From: Crossiella sp. S99.2
GTDB lineage: Bacteria; Actinomycetota; Actinomycetes; Mycobacteriales; Pseudonocardiaceae
Reading direction: 5' to 3'
DNA: 64,000 nucleotides
NCBI RefSeq assembly: GCF_023094165.1
Contig: NZ_JALMDK010000020.1
Location: forward strand, 62,001 to 126,000
Below the pieces are notes generated by a model. That model was not told where the DNA came from, did not search any database, and saw only the letters and a program-made list of their open reading frames with translations. Of this stretch, positions 35,854 through 55,914 are shown in pieces. Both the position numbers and the translations under genes were made by a program. Within the stretch, counting starts at the first letter, position 1, and every line of letters begins with the position of its first letter.

Positions 35854-36615
35854 GTGCGGTTTCGGGTGCTCGGCGCACTGGAGGTACCCCTCGAAGTGCG
35901 GCCGGTGCGCGGCGGCAACCAGCGGAGTGTGCTGGCCCTGTTGTTGCTGCGGCACAACTCGGTGGTCGCCACCGGCGAGCTGCTCGGCGCGCTGTGGCCG
36001 GGCAACCGCCCGCGCACGGCACGCAAAATGCTGCAGAACGCGGTGTGCGGACTGCGCGGCGCGCTGGCGGCCGAGGTGGCCGGGCCGGATTCGCCGTTGC
36101 TGCTGACCCATCCGCCCGGCTACCTGCTCCGGGTGGCCGAGGACGATCTCGACCTGGTCCGGTTCCGCCGCCTGGTTCAGCGCGGCCGGGCGGAACTGGC
36201 CGCGGGGGAGGCCCTGACCGCGGCCGGATCGCTGTGGGCGGCGGCCGCGTTGTGGCGCGGACCGGCCCTGGCCGACCTGCCGATGAGCCGGGACTGGCCG
36301 GAGGTGGCCGGGTTGCGCCAGGAGTTTCTGTCCACAATGGAGGATTGGGCGGTGGCCGAACTGTGCGCGGGCGGGCACCGGCTGGTGGCCGATGAGCTGG
36401 AACCGCTGGTGCGGGCCGAACCGCTGCGGGAACGGTTGTGCGTGTTGCTGATGCGGGCGCTGTACGCGGCCGGACGGCAGGCGGACGCGCTCGCGGCCGG
36501 ACGACGCAGCCGGATCGTGCTGGCCGACCGGCTGGGCCTGCGCCCGGGACCGGAGTTGCGGGACACCGAACTGGCCATCCTCCGGCACGAACTGCCGCCC
36601 CTGTCCGGCCGGTGA
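35854..36615 (+). CDS. SARP-family transcriptional activator (small type)
   Basis: 253 aa, GTG start with AAGGAG at 35837-35842 and GGAG at 35848-35851. The N-terminal ~95 residues are an OmpR-like winged helix (MRFRVLGALEVPLEV; SVLALLLLRHNSVVATGELLGALW; LQNAVCGLRGAL). The bacterial transcriptional activation domain follows (DLVRFRRLVQRGRAEL; EPLVRAEPLRERLCVLLMRALYAAGRQADAL; GLRPGPELRDTELAIL). Small SARPs such as ActII-ORF4 and DnrI are pathway-specific activators of antibiotic clusters, so this is a leading candidate activator of the PKS B/C cluster. It lies next to the LAL regulator. The stop codon sits in the loop of a strong hairpin. Confidence 0.93.
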   Translation: MRFRVLGALEVPLEVRPVRGGNQRSVLALLLLRHNSVVATGELLGALWPGNRPRTARKMLQNAVCGLRGALAAEVAGPDSPLLLTHPPGYLLRVAEDDLDLVRFRRLVQRGRAELAAGEALTAAGSLWAAAALWRGPALADLPMSRDWPEVAGLRQEFLSTMEDWAVAELCAGGHRLVADELEPLVRAEPLRERLCVLLMRALYAAGRQADALAAGRRSRIVLADRLGLRPGPELRDTELAILRHELPPLSGR

Positions 36616-36629
36616 GCCGGACAGGGGCG
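36596..36629. terminator. Hairpin terminator overlapping the SARP stop codon
   Basis: A perfect 14-bp inverted repeat (36596-36609 with 36616-36629) has a 6-nt loop that contains the SARP TGA. The convergent EthD-like gene ends at 36641, so it may terminate both. Confidence 0.75.
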
Positions 36630-36640
36630 CGCACCACGGC

Positions 36641-36949
36641 TCAGTCGACCTCGCCGCGCAGCACCACCACCCCGCCGGTGGCGAAGTTGGCCACGTCCTC
36701 GGCGGCGGCCAGCCCGGCCGGACTGGCCAGCGCGGCGTCCATCACCTCGGCCGAGTCCGCGGCGATGTCGACCTTGAGGTGGTAGGCGGCCGGGGTGCCG
36801 TCCGGCTCGGGCCGGAACCTGGTGATGGTCGCCCCGCGCAGACCGCGATCCAGCACCCGCTGGGCGATGGGGGTGTGCACCCGTGCGAAGTACTCGTCGA
36901 AGGCGGCCGGATCGGCCGGCTGACCGTACAGGGCGGTGAGGACGTGCAT
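36641..36949 (-). CDS. EthD-like small protein (dimeric alpha+beta barrel fold)
   Basis: 102 aa, ATG start with GGAG 6 nt upstream. The sequence begins MHVLTALYGQPADPAAFDEYFARVHTP, the classic EthD opening with conserved HTP, and ends with a beta strand (FATGGVVVLRGEVD). The fold is a ferredoxin-like dimer found in EthD, monooxygenases and some polyketide cyclases or decarboxylases. EthD itself is a required but poorly understood partner in P450-based ether degradation. Here it sits between the SARP and LAL regulators, divergent from the latter, and could be a small tailoring or cyclising enzyme. Confidence 0.8.
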   Translation of the reverse strand: MHVLTALYGQPADPAAFDEYFARVHTPIAQRVLDRGLRGATITRFRPEPDGTPAAYHLKVDIAADSAEVMDAALASPAGLAAAEDVANFATGGVVVLRGEVD

Positions 36950-37115
36950 GAACTACTCCTTGGAACGAGGATTTCCGTTGGGGCACAAAGTAGACAGTCG
37001 TCTTTCCCGGGCAAAGGGGTGTTGTTCCACCAGACGGTCATTCGCGCTGGAGGCCGGGTCCGCCGGACCGGTGTACTGGATCACCACAACCGAGACAGGC
37101 CAAGGAGATCCGCGG

Positions 37116-39719
37116 ATGCTATTGGTGGAGCGGGACGAACAGCTGGCCCGGCTGGCCGGGTTGCTGGTCGGGTGTGTGCGCGGGCGGGGTGCGGTGGTGC
37201 TGCTCGGCGGCCCCGCGACCTGCGGGCGGACCAGCCTGCTGGAGGTCACCACCAGCCGGGCCGCCGACAGCGGATTCCTGGTGCTGAGCGCGAACTGTTC
37301 GGCCGCGGAACGCGATTGCGCGCTGGGTGTGGTCAGCCAGTTCGCCCCCGGCGTGCGGGATGCCGACGGGTTGGTGGCGCACGTGCGCGCGGCCGCGGCG
37401 GGCCGGCCGGTGCTGCTGCGGATCGACGATGTGCACGAGGCGGACGCGGATTCCTTGCGCTGCCTGCTGTATCTGGTGCGCCGCCTGCGCACCGCACCGG
37501 TGCTGGCCGTGTTCACCGAGGTGCCCCGGTCCCGCCCCGACCTGGCCACCTTCCGCACCGAACTCCTGGATCTGCCGCACTGCCACCGGATCCGGCTCGG
37601 CCCGCTGAGCCGGGATGGGGTCGAACTGCTGCTGGCGGACCGGCTCGGCCCGATCCGGGCCCGCACCCTGGCGGCAGAGGTCTGGGCGAACACCGGCGGC
37701 AACCCGTTGCTGGTGCACGCGGTGGCCGAGGACGACGAGCAGGCGGCCTTCACCCAGGCTGTGCTGCGTTGCGTCCGGCGGGCCGACCGGGCCGCGGTGC
37801 GCCTGGCCGGCGTGCTGGCCCTGCTGGGTGCGGAGCTGACCCCGGCCGACCTGTCCGCGTTGACCGGGACCGGAGTGGAGCGGGTGACCGAGGTGCTGAC
37901 CGCCCTGTCCGCCGCCGGAATCCTGGACGGGCAGCAGTTCCGGCACCCGGCCGCCCGCACCGCGCTGGCCGCCGAACTGTCCATAAAGGACCGTCGCGAA
38001 CTAGGCGTGCGGGCCGCGCGACTACGTTACGACCAAGGGGCTTCCGCACTGGAGGTGGCCGGGCACCTGCTCGCCGCCGGGCACAGCCGCGGCTCCTGGG
38101 GACCGGGGGTGTTGCGCACCGCGGCCGAACAGGCGTTGCTGGACAACAACATCGAGCTGGCCGTGCGCTGCCTGGAACTGGCCCTGCGCTGCTGCCAGGG
38201 CGAGCGGGAGCGGCTCGCGATCCAGGTCACCCTGGCCAGGGTGGAGTGGCGGCTCAATCCGGTGGCCGCGGCCCGGCACCTCGATCCGCTGATCACCGCG
38301 GCGACCCAGGGCAGGCTCGGTGATCGGGACGGGGTGGAACTGGCCGCGTTGCTGCTCTGGCACGGCAGGCTGGACGCGGCATCCAGGGTGCTGGCGCACA
38401 GTCAGGCGCCCGCGGGTGAACTCGGCGCGGAATGGCTGGCCCGGCTGTGCCCGCCACTGGCCGGGGAACTGCACGGCAGCACCCGCCGGGAGTCGGTGAC
38501 CGAACCGTGGCTGCGCTGGTCGGCCTCGCTGCCGGACGAACTGGGTCGCGGCGGCCGGGACGTCGCGGTGGCGCAGGCCGAACAGATCCTGCGCGGGATC
38601 CGGTTGCGGCACACCACCTCCTTCGGCCTGGAACCCCTGCTGCTGGCCCTGCTCACGCTGATCTACGCCGACCGGAACGATCTCGCCCGGCCCTGGTGCG
38701 AACGGATGCTGGTCGAGGCCGCGGGCTGGCACTCCCCGACCTGGCTGGCGCTGCTGACCAGCGTGCAGGCTGAAATCGCGCTGCGCCAAGGAGAACTGCT
38801 CACCGCCCAGGAACTGGCCGCCTCCGCACTGGACCAGCTCGGCCCCGAGGGCTGGGGTGTGGTGGCCGGATTCCCGCGTAGCTGCCTGGTGCAGGCGGCC
38901 ACCCAGGCCGGCGACTACGACCTGGCCGCGGAATGCCTGGCCCAGCCGGTGCCGGAGACCATGTTCCAGACCGTGCCCGGCCTGCACTACCTGTACGCGC
39001 GTGGCGGCCTGCACCTGGCGATGGGCCGCTGGACAGCGGCGCTGGCCGATTTCCTGGCCTGTGGCGACCGGATGGCTGCCTGGCGGCTGGACCTGCCCGG
39101 GGTGCTGCCCTGGCGGGCCGGGGCCGCGCAGGCCCTGCACCACCAGGGCCAGACCGGGGAAGCGGACCGGCTGATCGAGGAACAACTCGCCCTGACCGAC
39201 GGCGAACACACGAGGAGTCATGCCATGGGACTGCGCCTGCGGGCCCTGCACCTGCCCTTCGCCCAACGACCCCGGCTGCTCACCGAGGCGGTGGCCATCC
39301 AGGAGGACCGCGGCGACCGGATCGAACTGGCCCGCACCCTGCTCGACCTGGCCTGCGCCTTCGAGGCCCTCGGCGACACCCGCCGGGCCGCCGGGGTGCG
39401 CAGGCAGGCCGGTCAGGTGGCCCGCCAATGCGGCGCGGTGCCGCTCTACCAAGACGATCCAGCGGTCGCCGAGCTGGCCGCGGACCGGCTGCGCGGGCTC
39501 AGCGAGGCCGAACGCCGGGTGGCCGCCCTGGCCGTGCTGGGCTACACCAACCAGCAGATCGCGGCCCGGCTGGTGGTCACCAGCAGCACGGTCGAGCAGC
39601 ACCTGACCCGGGTCTACCGCAAACTGCGGGTACGGAACCGGGCGGCGCTGCCCGCCGTGCTGGTGGGCGTGCCCGCGACCGGGGCACGCCGCCATCGTCA
39701 GCTCGGCGGCGGGAAATAG
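37116..39719 (+). CDS. LAL-type LuxR-family regulator (ATPase plus LuxR helix-turn-helix)
   Basis: About 867 aa from ATG 37116, with AAGGAGAT at 37102-37109; the frame is open upstream but without protein-like sequence. The N-terminus MLLVERDEQLARLAGLL is typical of LAL proteins. The P-loop reads GGPATCGRTS, where the invariant Lys is Arg. Walker B is PVLLRIDDVHEAD, then NTGGNPLLV. A long helical TPR-like region leads to the C-terminal LuxR HTH (LSEAERRVAALAVLGYTNQ; STVEQHLTRVYRKL). LAL regulators commonly switch on polyketide clusters. The Lys-to-Arg change may weaken ATP hydrolysis. Its 3' end overlaps the end of PKS C by 22 nt on the opposite strand. Confidence 0.92.
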   Translation: MLLVERDEQLARLAGLLVGCVRGRGAVVLLGGPATCGRTSLLEVTTSRAADSGFLVLSANCSAAERDCALGVVSQFAPGVRDADGLVAHVRAAAAGRPVLLRIDDVHEADADSLRCLLYLVRRLRTAPVLAVFTEVPRSRPDLATFRTELLDLPHCHRIRLGPLSRDGVELLLADRLGPIRARTLAAEVWANTGGNPLLVHAVAEDDEQAAFTQAVLRCVRRADRAAVRLAGVLALLGAELTPADLSALTGTGVERVTEVLTALSAAGILDGQQFRHPAARTALAAELSIKDRRELGVRAARLRYDQGASALEVAGHLLAAGHSRGSWGPGVLRTAAEQALLDNNIELAVRCLELALRCCQGERERLAIQVTLARVEWRLNPVAAARHLDPLITAATQGRLGDRDGVELAALLLWHGRLDAASRVLAHSQAPAGELGAEWLARLCPPLAGELHGSTRRESVTEPWLRWSASLPDELGRGGRDVAVAQAEQILRGIRLRHTTSFGLEPLLLALLTLIYADRNDLARPWCERMLVEAAGWHSPTWLALLTSVQAEIALRQGELLTAQELAASALDQLGPEGWGVVAGFPRSCLVQAATQAGDYDLAAECLAQPVPETMFQTVPGLHYLYARGGLHLAMGRWTAALADFLACGDRMAAWRLDLPGVLPWRAGAAQALHHQGQTGEADRLIEEQLALTDGEHTRSHAMGLRLRALHLPFAQRPRLLTEAVAIQEDRGDRIELARTLLDLACAFEALGDTRRAAGVRRQAGQVARQCGAVPLYQDDPAVAELAADRLRGLSEAERRVAALAVLGYTNQQIAARLVVTSSTVEQHLTRVYRKLRVRNRAALPAVLVGVPATGARRHRQLGGGK

Positions 39720-42700
39720 CCGGCGCGCACGAAGAACTCCACGTAGATGCTGAACAACTCCTTGTCGACGCGCGGACAGCGCAGCTCGGGCAGTGCGCTG
39801 TCGGTCTCGCCGATGTCGAAGGCGGGCAACGGCGGCCCGCCCGCGCTGGTGCGCGCGTTGAAGACTTCCAGCAGGGGCAGCGCCGCGTTGCCCCGGCTGG
39901 CGCGTACGGCCGCCTGCCAGTCCGCTCTGGGCACCGGGTCCAGCCGGTGGCCGAGTGCACGCAGTGCGTCCGCGATCCAGGTCAGGCGGACCGGTTCCGG
40001 GTTGTGCAGGTGGAAGGTGCGGCCGAGGGAGTCGGGTCGCCGGGACAGCGCCACGATCGCGGCGCTGACGTAGTCGACCGGGGTGAGGGTGAACTCGGCC
40101 TCGGCGTCCTCCGGCAGCATCCCCGCCTGGAGGCAGCCCTTGAGGCTGAGCCAGAGGAAGTCGTTGGGCTGGCAGGCACCCGCGTGCTGGTCGCCGGAGA
40201 TCACGTCCGGCCGGTACACCACCACCGGCAGCCCGCGCTCGATCGCTTGCCGCACCAGCTGTTCGGCCGCCTGCTTGCTTTGCTGGTACCCACTGGACAG
40301 CGCGGCGAGCGGCCCGGTCGGATCCGCCGGCCGCAGTGGGTCAGCGCCCGCTGGTGGTTGGGCGAAGACGCCGAGGGAGGACACGTGGTGCACCGGCACG
40401 GTGCGGTGCCGGGCGGCCAGCCGCAACACCTCCTCGGTGCCATTCACGTTGGCGGGGGCCAGTTCGCGGTAGGGGTGCAGCCAGTTCACCGCCGAACCCG
40501 CGTGGTAGATCACCTCGATCTGCCGGGCCAGCTGGTCGAATCGGCGGGCGCTGAGGCCCAGCCTGGGGTCGGCCAGGTCGCCGAGCACGATCCGGACCCG
40601 GGTCAGGTCGACCTCGGCCAGCAGGCCGTACCACTTGAGCTGGGCCCGCAGCCGTTCGGTCGCGGCGGTCACGTCCCGGCCGCGCACCAGGCAGTGCACG
40701 GTCGCCCGGGTTTCCCGGAGCAGATCGCGGAGCAGGAACGCGCCGAGGAAGCCGGTGGCGCCGGTGAGCAGGATCTGGCTGGGTGGCTCGCTCATCGCGA
40801 TTCGTTCTGTTGCTGGGAGGATGTCCTCGGCCAGCTTCACTTCGACTGGCAGCTGACTGTCCGAAGTAGACTCCTCGCCGCTGAGTCTGCGGTCCAGGTA
40901 GTCGGCGAGTTGTTGTGGGGTGGGGTGTTCGGCGACCAGGGAGCCGGGCAGAGTCAGGCCGGTGGCGGCGGCGAGGTGGGTGCGTAGTTCGGCTGCGGTG
41001 AGCGAGTCCAGGCCGAGTTCCTTGAAGCTGGTGAGCAGGTTGGGGTCCTCGGTGTGGCCGAGCACGGTGCGGACGGTAGCGCGGACCAGGTCGAGCATGT
41101 TGGCCGCGGCCGGGGAGGCAGCACTTGCCACTCGCCGCTGGGGTCTGGTCGGCGCTGGGCGGGGTGTGCGTGGTGGGGGCGGGAGGGTGCCGGGGATGAC
41201 CAGGTCGGCGGTGAGCACCGGCTGGTCGGCGGGGCAGGTCGCGATGAGCGCGTAGCCGTTTCCGGTGGGGGTCAGGTGGACCCGGAGCGTGGTCGCGGAT
41301 ACCGCGTGCAGGCGGAGGCCGTGCCAGGCGACCGGGGTGCCGATCGCGCGCAGGGCTGCGTTGATCAGGTCGGGGTGCAGGTCGTAGCCCGCGCTGTCCG
41401 GCATCGTGACCTCGGTGCAGTCTCCGATTGTTGGCCAGGGGCCGGAGTGGTCGTCCTTGACCAGGATGCCGGTAGCGCAACGGATCCAGTCCGAGTCCGC
41501 GGTGCGGATGGACACCGTCACCGGCCATTTGTCCACTTCGGACGGTCCCAGGAGCAGTCGCAGTTCGACTGGTTCGGGTGGCAGCTCGGTCTCGATGGTC
41601 AGCTGCTCCACCAGGTCGCAGCCTGCTTCCGCGCCCGCGCGCAGCACCAGTTCGACCAGTGCGGTGGTGGAGGTCCCGGCCGGGAGTGAACCGGTGAGCA
41701 GGTGGCCGCCGGGCTGGTCGATTACCGCGTTGAGCAGCGGATGGCCCGCTGCCCGGCCGTCGCCGTGGGTGGGGGCGTCGAGCCAGTAACGCTTGTGCTG
41801 GAAGGGATAGGTCGGCAGGTCGGCCCGCGCGACGCCGGGGTGGCTGGGCCAGCGCACCGGCAGGCCGTGCACGTGCAGGGTGGCCAGGGACAGCAGGAAT
41901 CGTTCCCGGCCGCCCTGGTCGCGGCGCAGCGTGCCGGTGACCACAGCAGGGACAGTGTCCTGAATGGACACGGTCAGCACCGGATGCGGGCTGATCTCGA
42001 CGAACACCCCGTGCCCCGATTCGGCGAGTGCGCGGGTGGCCTGTTCGAAGCGGACCGGCAGGCGCAGGTTGCGGTACCAGTACTCGGCGGTGAGCGCGGT
42101 CCCGTCCACCCAGTCGGCCGCCGCGGTGGAGAAGAACGGCACCCTGGCTGGTTGCGGGGCGGGCCCGCCGAGCTGGTCGAGCACCTGTTCGTGCAGTTCT
42201 TCGACGTAGTGACAGTGCGAGGCGACCCCGGCGGCGATCCGGCGCACCTGGATCTCCTCGGCAGCGCAGATCGCGGCGAACTCGGTGAGCGCGTCATCGG
42301 CGCCCGCGACCACCACCGATCGCGGCCCGTTCACCGCGGCCACCGCCAGCTCCTTCGCCCAGGGCGCGAGCCGGTCCTGGACCTCGGTCTCGGGCAGGGC
42401 CACCGACAGGATGCCGCCGCGACCGACCAGGCTGGTCAGCAACCTGCTGCGGCGCACCACGATCCGGGCCGCGTCGGCCAGGGTGAGCGCACCCGCGATG
42501 TGCGCGGCGGCGATCTCACCCTGGGAGTGCCCGACCACGGCATCGGGTCGCACACCGTGCGTCTGCCAGAGCCGGGCCAACGCGACCATGATCGCGAACA
42601 GCACTGGTTGCACGACCTCGATCCGGTCCAGCTCACCGCTGCGGAGCACGTCCAGCAGTCGCCAGTCCACGTGCGCCTCGATCGCCTGCGCGCACTCGCC

Positions 42701-44451
42701 GAGGGCCTCGGCGAACACCGGTTCGGTATCCAGGAGGTCCAGGGCCATGCCCGGCCATTGGGAGCCCTGGCCCGGGAAGACGAACACCACCTTGCCGGGG
42801 TTGGTGGCGGTGCCGGTGACCAGGTTGGGTGCGCTGTCGCCAGTGGACACAGTGGACAGTCCGGCGCGCAGCTCGTCCTGGTCGGCGGCGATGAGGACGG
42901 CACGGTGCTCGAAGCCGGCGCGGCCCTCGGCCAGGGTGGTGGACAGGGCGGGCAGGTCTGGACTGGGGTGCGCGAGCAGACGTTCGGCCTGGGCGCGCAG
43001 GGCTTCCGGGGTGCGTGCGGAGAGCAGGATGGGGACCGGGCCGGGTGAGGGTTCCGCTGCTGGCGCTGGGAGTTCGGGGTGTTCGAGGATGAGGTGTGCG
43101 TTGGTGCCGCTGACGCCGAAGGAGGACACCGCGGCCCGGCGGGCGCGGCCGTGTGCGGGCCACGGGGTGGCCGAGGTGAGCAGTTCGACCGCGCCGGAAT
43201 CCCAGTCCACGTGCGGGCTGGCCTCGTTGATGTGCAGGCTGCGCGGCAGTATCCCGTTTCGCATAGCCATGATCATTTTGATTGTGCCGCCGACACCGGC
43301 GGCGGCCTGGGTGTGGCCGAGGTTGGACTTGAGTGAGCCGAGGTACAGGGGTGACTCGCGGTCCTGGCCGTAGGTGGCCAGCAGGGCCTGTGCCTCAATG
43401 GGATCGCCGAGCCTCGTGCCGGTGCCGTGTGCTTCGACGGCGTCCACTTCGGACGGTGTGAGCCCGGCGTTGGTCAGAGCCTGGCGGATCACGCGTTGCT
43501 GGGCCGGTCCGTTGGGTGCGGTCAGCCCGTTGGAGGCGCCGTCCTGGTTGACCGCTGAGCCGCGGATGATCGCCAGGATCGGGTGCCCGGCGCGCTGGGC
43601 GTCGGAGAGGCGGGCCAGCAGCAGCACCCCGACGCCCTCGGCCCAGCCGGTGCCATCGGCGTTGGCGGCGAAGGGTTTGCAGCGGCCGTCCGGGGCGAGT
43701 GCGCGCTGTCGGCTGAACTCGACGAAGGTGCCCGGCGTGGCCATCACGGTCACCCCACCAGCCAGTGCCAGCTCGCATTCGCCCTGCCGGAGTGCCTGCG
43801 CGGCAAGGTGAATGGCGACCAGTGAGGACGAACACGCGGTGTCCACGGTGATCGCCGGGCCGGTGAGGCCGAGGGTGTAGGCGATCCGGCCGGAGGCGAC
43901 GCTGCCGGCGCTGCCGGTGCCCAGATAGCCTTCCACCTCTTCGGGAATCCGGCGGTACAGCCGGGAGGCGTAGTCGTTGTACATCACCCCGGTGAACACG
44001 CCGATCTGCCGGTCCCGCAAGGTGATCGGGTCGATGCCCGCGCGTTCCACCGCCTCCCAAGAGGTCTCCAGCAGCAGCCGTTGCTGCGGGTCGACGGCCA
44101 GGGCCTCGCGCGGGGAGATGCCGAAGAAGCCCGCGTCGAACTCGGCGGCCTCGTGCAGGAACCCGCCCTCGCGGACGTAGCAGGTGCCCGGCCGGGTGGG
44201 ATCCGGGTCGTAGAGCCGGTCCAGGTCCCAGCCGCGGTCCACCGGGAAGCCGCCGATGGCGTCGGTGCCGGCGGCGACCAGGTCCCACAGGTCTTCGGGG
44301 GTGCGGATGCCGCCGGGGAAGCGGCAGCCGATACCGAGCACCGCGATCGGGTCGGTGCTGCGCGCGGTGAGCGACTCGTTCTCCAGCCGCAGCCGCTGGT
44401 TCTCCTTGGCTGCCACGCGCAGGGCGGTGACGAGCTGTTCGGGTGTGGTGG

Positions 44452-44455
<4 letters not shown>
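39698..44455 (-). CDS. PKS C: terminal type I PKS module (KS-AT-defective DH-ACP-thioester reductase)
   Basis: 1585 aa. ATG 44455 overlaps the PKS B stop (ATGA), so the two are translationally coupled. An N-terminal coiled-coil docking segment (VTALRVAAKENQRLRLENESL) precedes the KS with Cys ~207 (DTACSSSL), EAHGTGT and KSNLGHT. The AT has GHSQGE ~641 and VASH ~745, the methylmalonyl-type signature (YASH-like). A shortened DH-like region ~900-1050 lacks the HxxxGxxxxP motif. There is no KR. The ACP is at ~1147 (LGLDSLTA). The C-terminal ~370 residues are a thioester reductase: LTGATGFLGAFLL (NADPH fold) and YQQSK (catalytic Tyr/Lys). It should add a methylmalonyl unit, leave the beta-keto group and release the chain reductively as an aldehyde or alcohol. 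Confidence 0.93.
43075..44353 (-). repeat. KS coding repeat, copy 3 (PKS C)
   Basis: The DNA of this KS closely matches those of PKS B (48163-49437 and 51045-52312). Long near-identical runs occur, for example around 43420-43600 versus 48500-48690. The match reflects module duplication or gene conversion. Confidence 0.8.
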
Positions 44456-54654
<10,199 letters not shown>

Positions 54655-54704
54655 ACCTTCAGGGAGAAACCCGTTGCCAGGTCAGCCTCCGGCCGCCCGC
54701 ACCC

Positions 54705-54816
54705 GGCGATAACCCCTGTGCGCCCCCTGCCCGCTCCCCAGTCCTGGCCGCCCGAGCCCAGGTCGCCGGGCCGGGGAGAACCGGGGGGCGGTAGGGGAGT
54801 GACTGGGGTTATCCCC
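54705..54816. promoter_or_regulatory. Inverted pair of GGSGATAACCCC boxes in the PKS B / methyltransferase divergent promoter
   Basis: GGCGATAACCCC at 54705-54716 and its inverted near-copy GGGGTTATCCCC at 54805-54816 are 100 nt apart. Each is nearly self-palindromic. A second inverted pair, CCCCAGTC (54736-54743) and GACTGGGG (54801-54808), adjoins the right box. The region lies between the start of PKS B (54654) and the methyltransferase (54845). A paired operator that could be bridged by a regulator is plausible. Confidence 0.5.
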
Positions 54817-54844
54817 GGCCGGGCTGGCGGTGAGGCTGTGCGGC

Positions 54845-55885
54845 ATGACGACGACCCCGACCCGGCTCAACGAGCTGTTCTGGGCCCGCTGGCAGTCCAA
54901 GGTCCTGCAGAGCGCGATCCGGCTCGGCGTGTGCACCGAACTGGCCGGCGGCCCGCGCACCGCCGAGGAACTCGCCCAGGCCCTGGATCTGCGCGGGGAC
55001 CGCCGCGCCACCCAGGACTTCCTGGACTCGCTGACCGCGGTGGAACTCCTGCACCGCGAGGGCGACCAGTACCGCAACAGCGCCGAGGCCGCCACCTACC
55101 TGGACGAGCGCACACCCGGCACCTACCTGGGCGACGCGCTGGCGCAGATGCTGGACCTCCAGGACTTCGACCTCACCGCCGCCCTGCGCCTCGGCGCCGC
55201 GACCGGTGACGGCCGCGACTTCTACCAGCGCCAGTACGGCACCGAGCAGGGCGCCCGGCTGTTCCTGCGCCTGATGACCGCCTTCAGCCTGGGCGCGGCC
55301 TCGGTGCTGGCCACCAAATTCCCCTGGCAGCACTACACCAGCGTGGCCGACCTGGGCTGCGCCGAGGGCGCGCTGCTCACCCGGATCCTGGCCCGCCAGC
55401 CACATCTGTCCGCGATCGGCTTCGACCTGCCCGCGGCGGAAACGGGCTTCACCGAGCACACCACCGCACTGGGTTTCGGCGACCGGGCCGAGTTCCGCGC
55501 GGGCGACTTCTTCCAGGACCCACTGCCTGCCGCCGACGTGCTGATCTTCGGCCAGGTGCTGCACAACTGGAACCTGGCCGAGAAACAGCAGCTGATCGCC
55601 AAGGCGTACCAGAGCCTCACCCCCGGCGGCGCGCTGATCATCGACGAATCGCTGGCAGGCACCGGCGAGAACTTCGTGGCCGCCATCCTCAGCCTGCTGA
55701 TGAACCTCTCCGTCGGCGGCGGCTTCGACCTGACCGGCGCCGAATGCGAGAACTGGTTGCGGCAGGCCGGTTTCACCAACACCAGCATCGAACACCTGAC
55801 CGGCTCCCGCTCCATGGTGGTCGGCTTCAAACCCGCCGTGGCGGCCCGGCCCTACCAGCCGCAGGCCACCAGCTGCCTGCTCTGA
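54845..55885 (+). CDS. SAM-dependent O-methyltransferase, first gene of the divergent operon
   Basis: 346 aa from ATG 54845, with GGTGAGG upstream; GTG 54830 is an alternative. It has an N-terminal helical dimerisation domain (FWARWQSKVLQSAIRLGVCTEL; LDSLTAVELLHREG). The Rossmann methyltransferase domain has VADLGCAEGALLTRI (SAM loop), GDFFQDPLPAADVLIFGQVLHNWN and IIDESLAG. The 'HNW' in place of the common 'HDW' still supplies the candidate catalytic His. The family methylates hydroxyl groups on antibiotics and phenolics. Position at the head of the precursor operon, opposite PKS B, makes it a tailoring enzyme for this product. It differs in sequence from the methyltransferase at 34.5 kb. The stop is 29 nt before the aminotransferase. 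Confidence 0.9.
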   Translation: MTTTPTRLNELFWARWQSKVLQSAIRLGVCTELAGGPRTAEELAQALDLRGDRRATQDFLDSLTAVELLHREGDQYRNSAEAATYLDERTPGTYLGDALAQMLDLQDFDLTAALRLGAATGDGRDFYQRQYGTEQGARLFLRLMTAFSLGAASVLATKFPWQHYTSVADLGCAEGALLTRILARQPHLSAIGFDLPAAETGFTEHTTALGFGDRAEFRAGDFFQDPLPAADVLIFGQVLHNWNLAEKQQLIAKAYQSLTPGGALIIDESLAGTGENFVAAILSLLMNLSVGGGFDLTGAECENWLRQAGFTNTSIEHLTGSRSMVVGFKPAVAARPYQPQATSCLL

Positions 55886-55914
55886 GCATCCACCTCAACC
55901 GAAGGATTTCCCTG

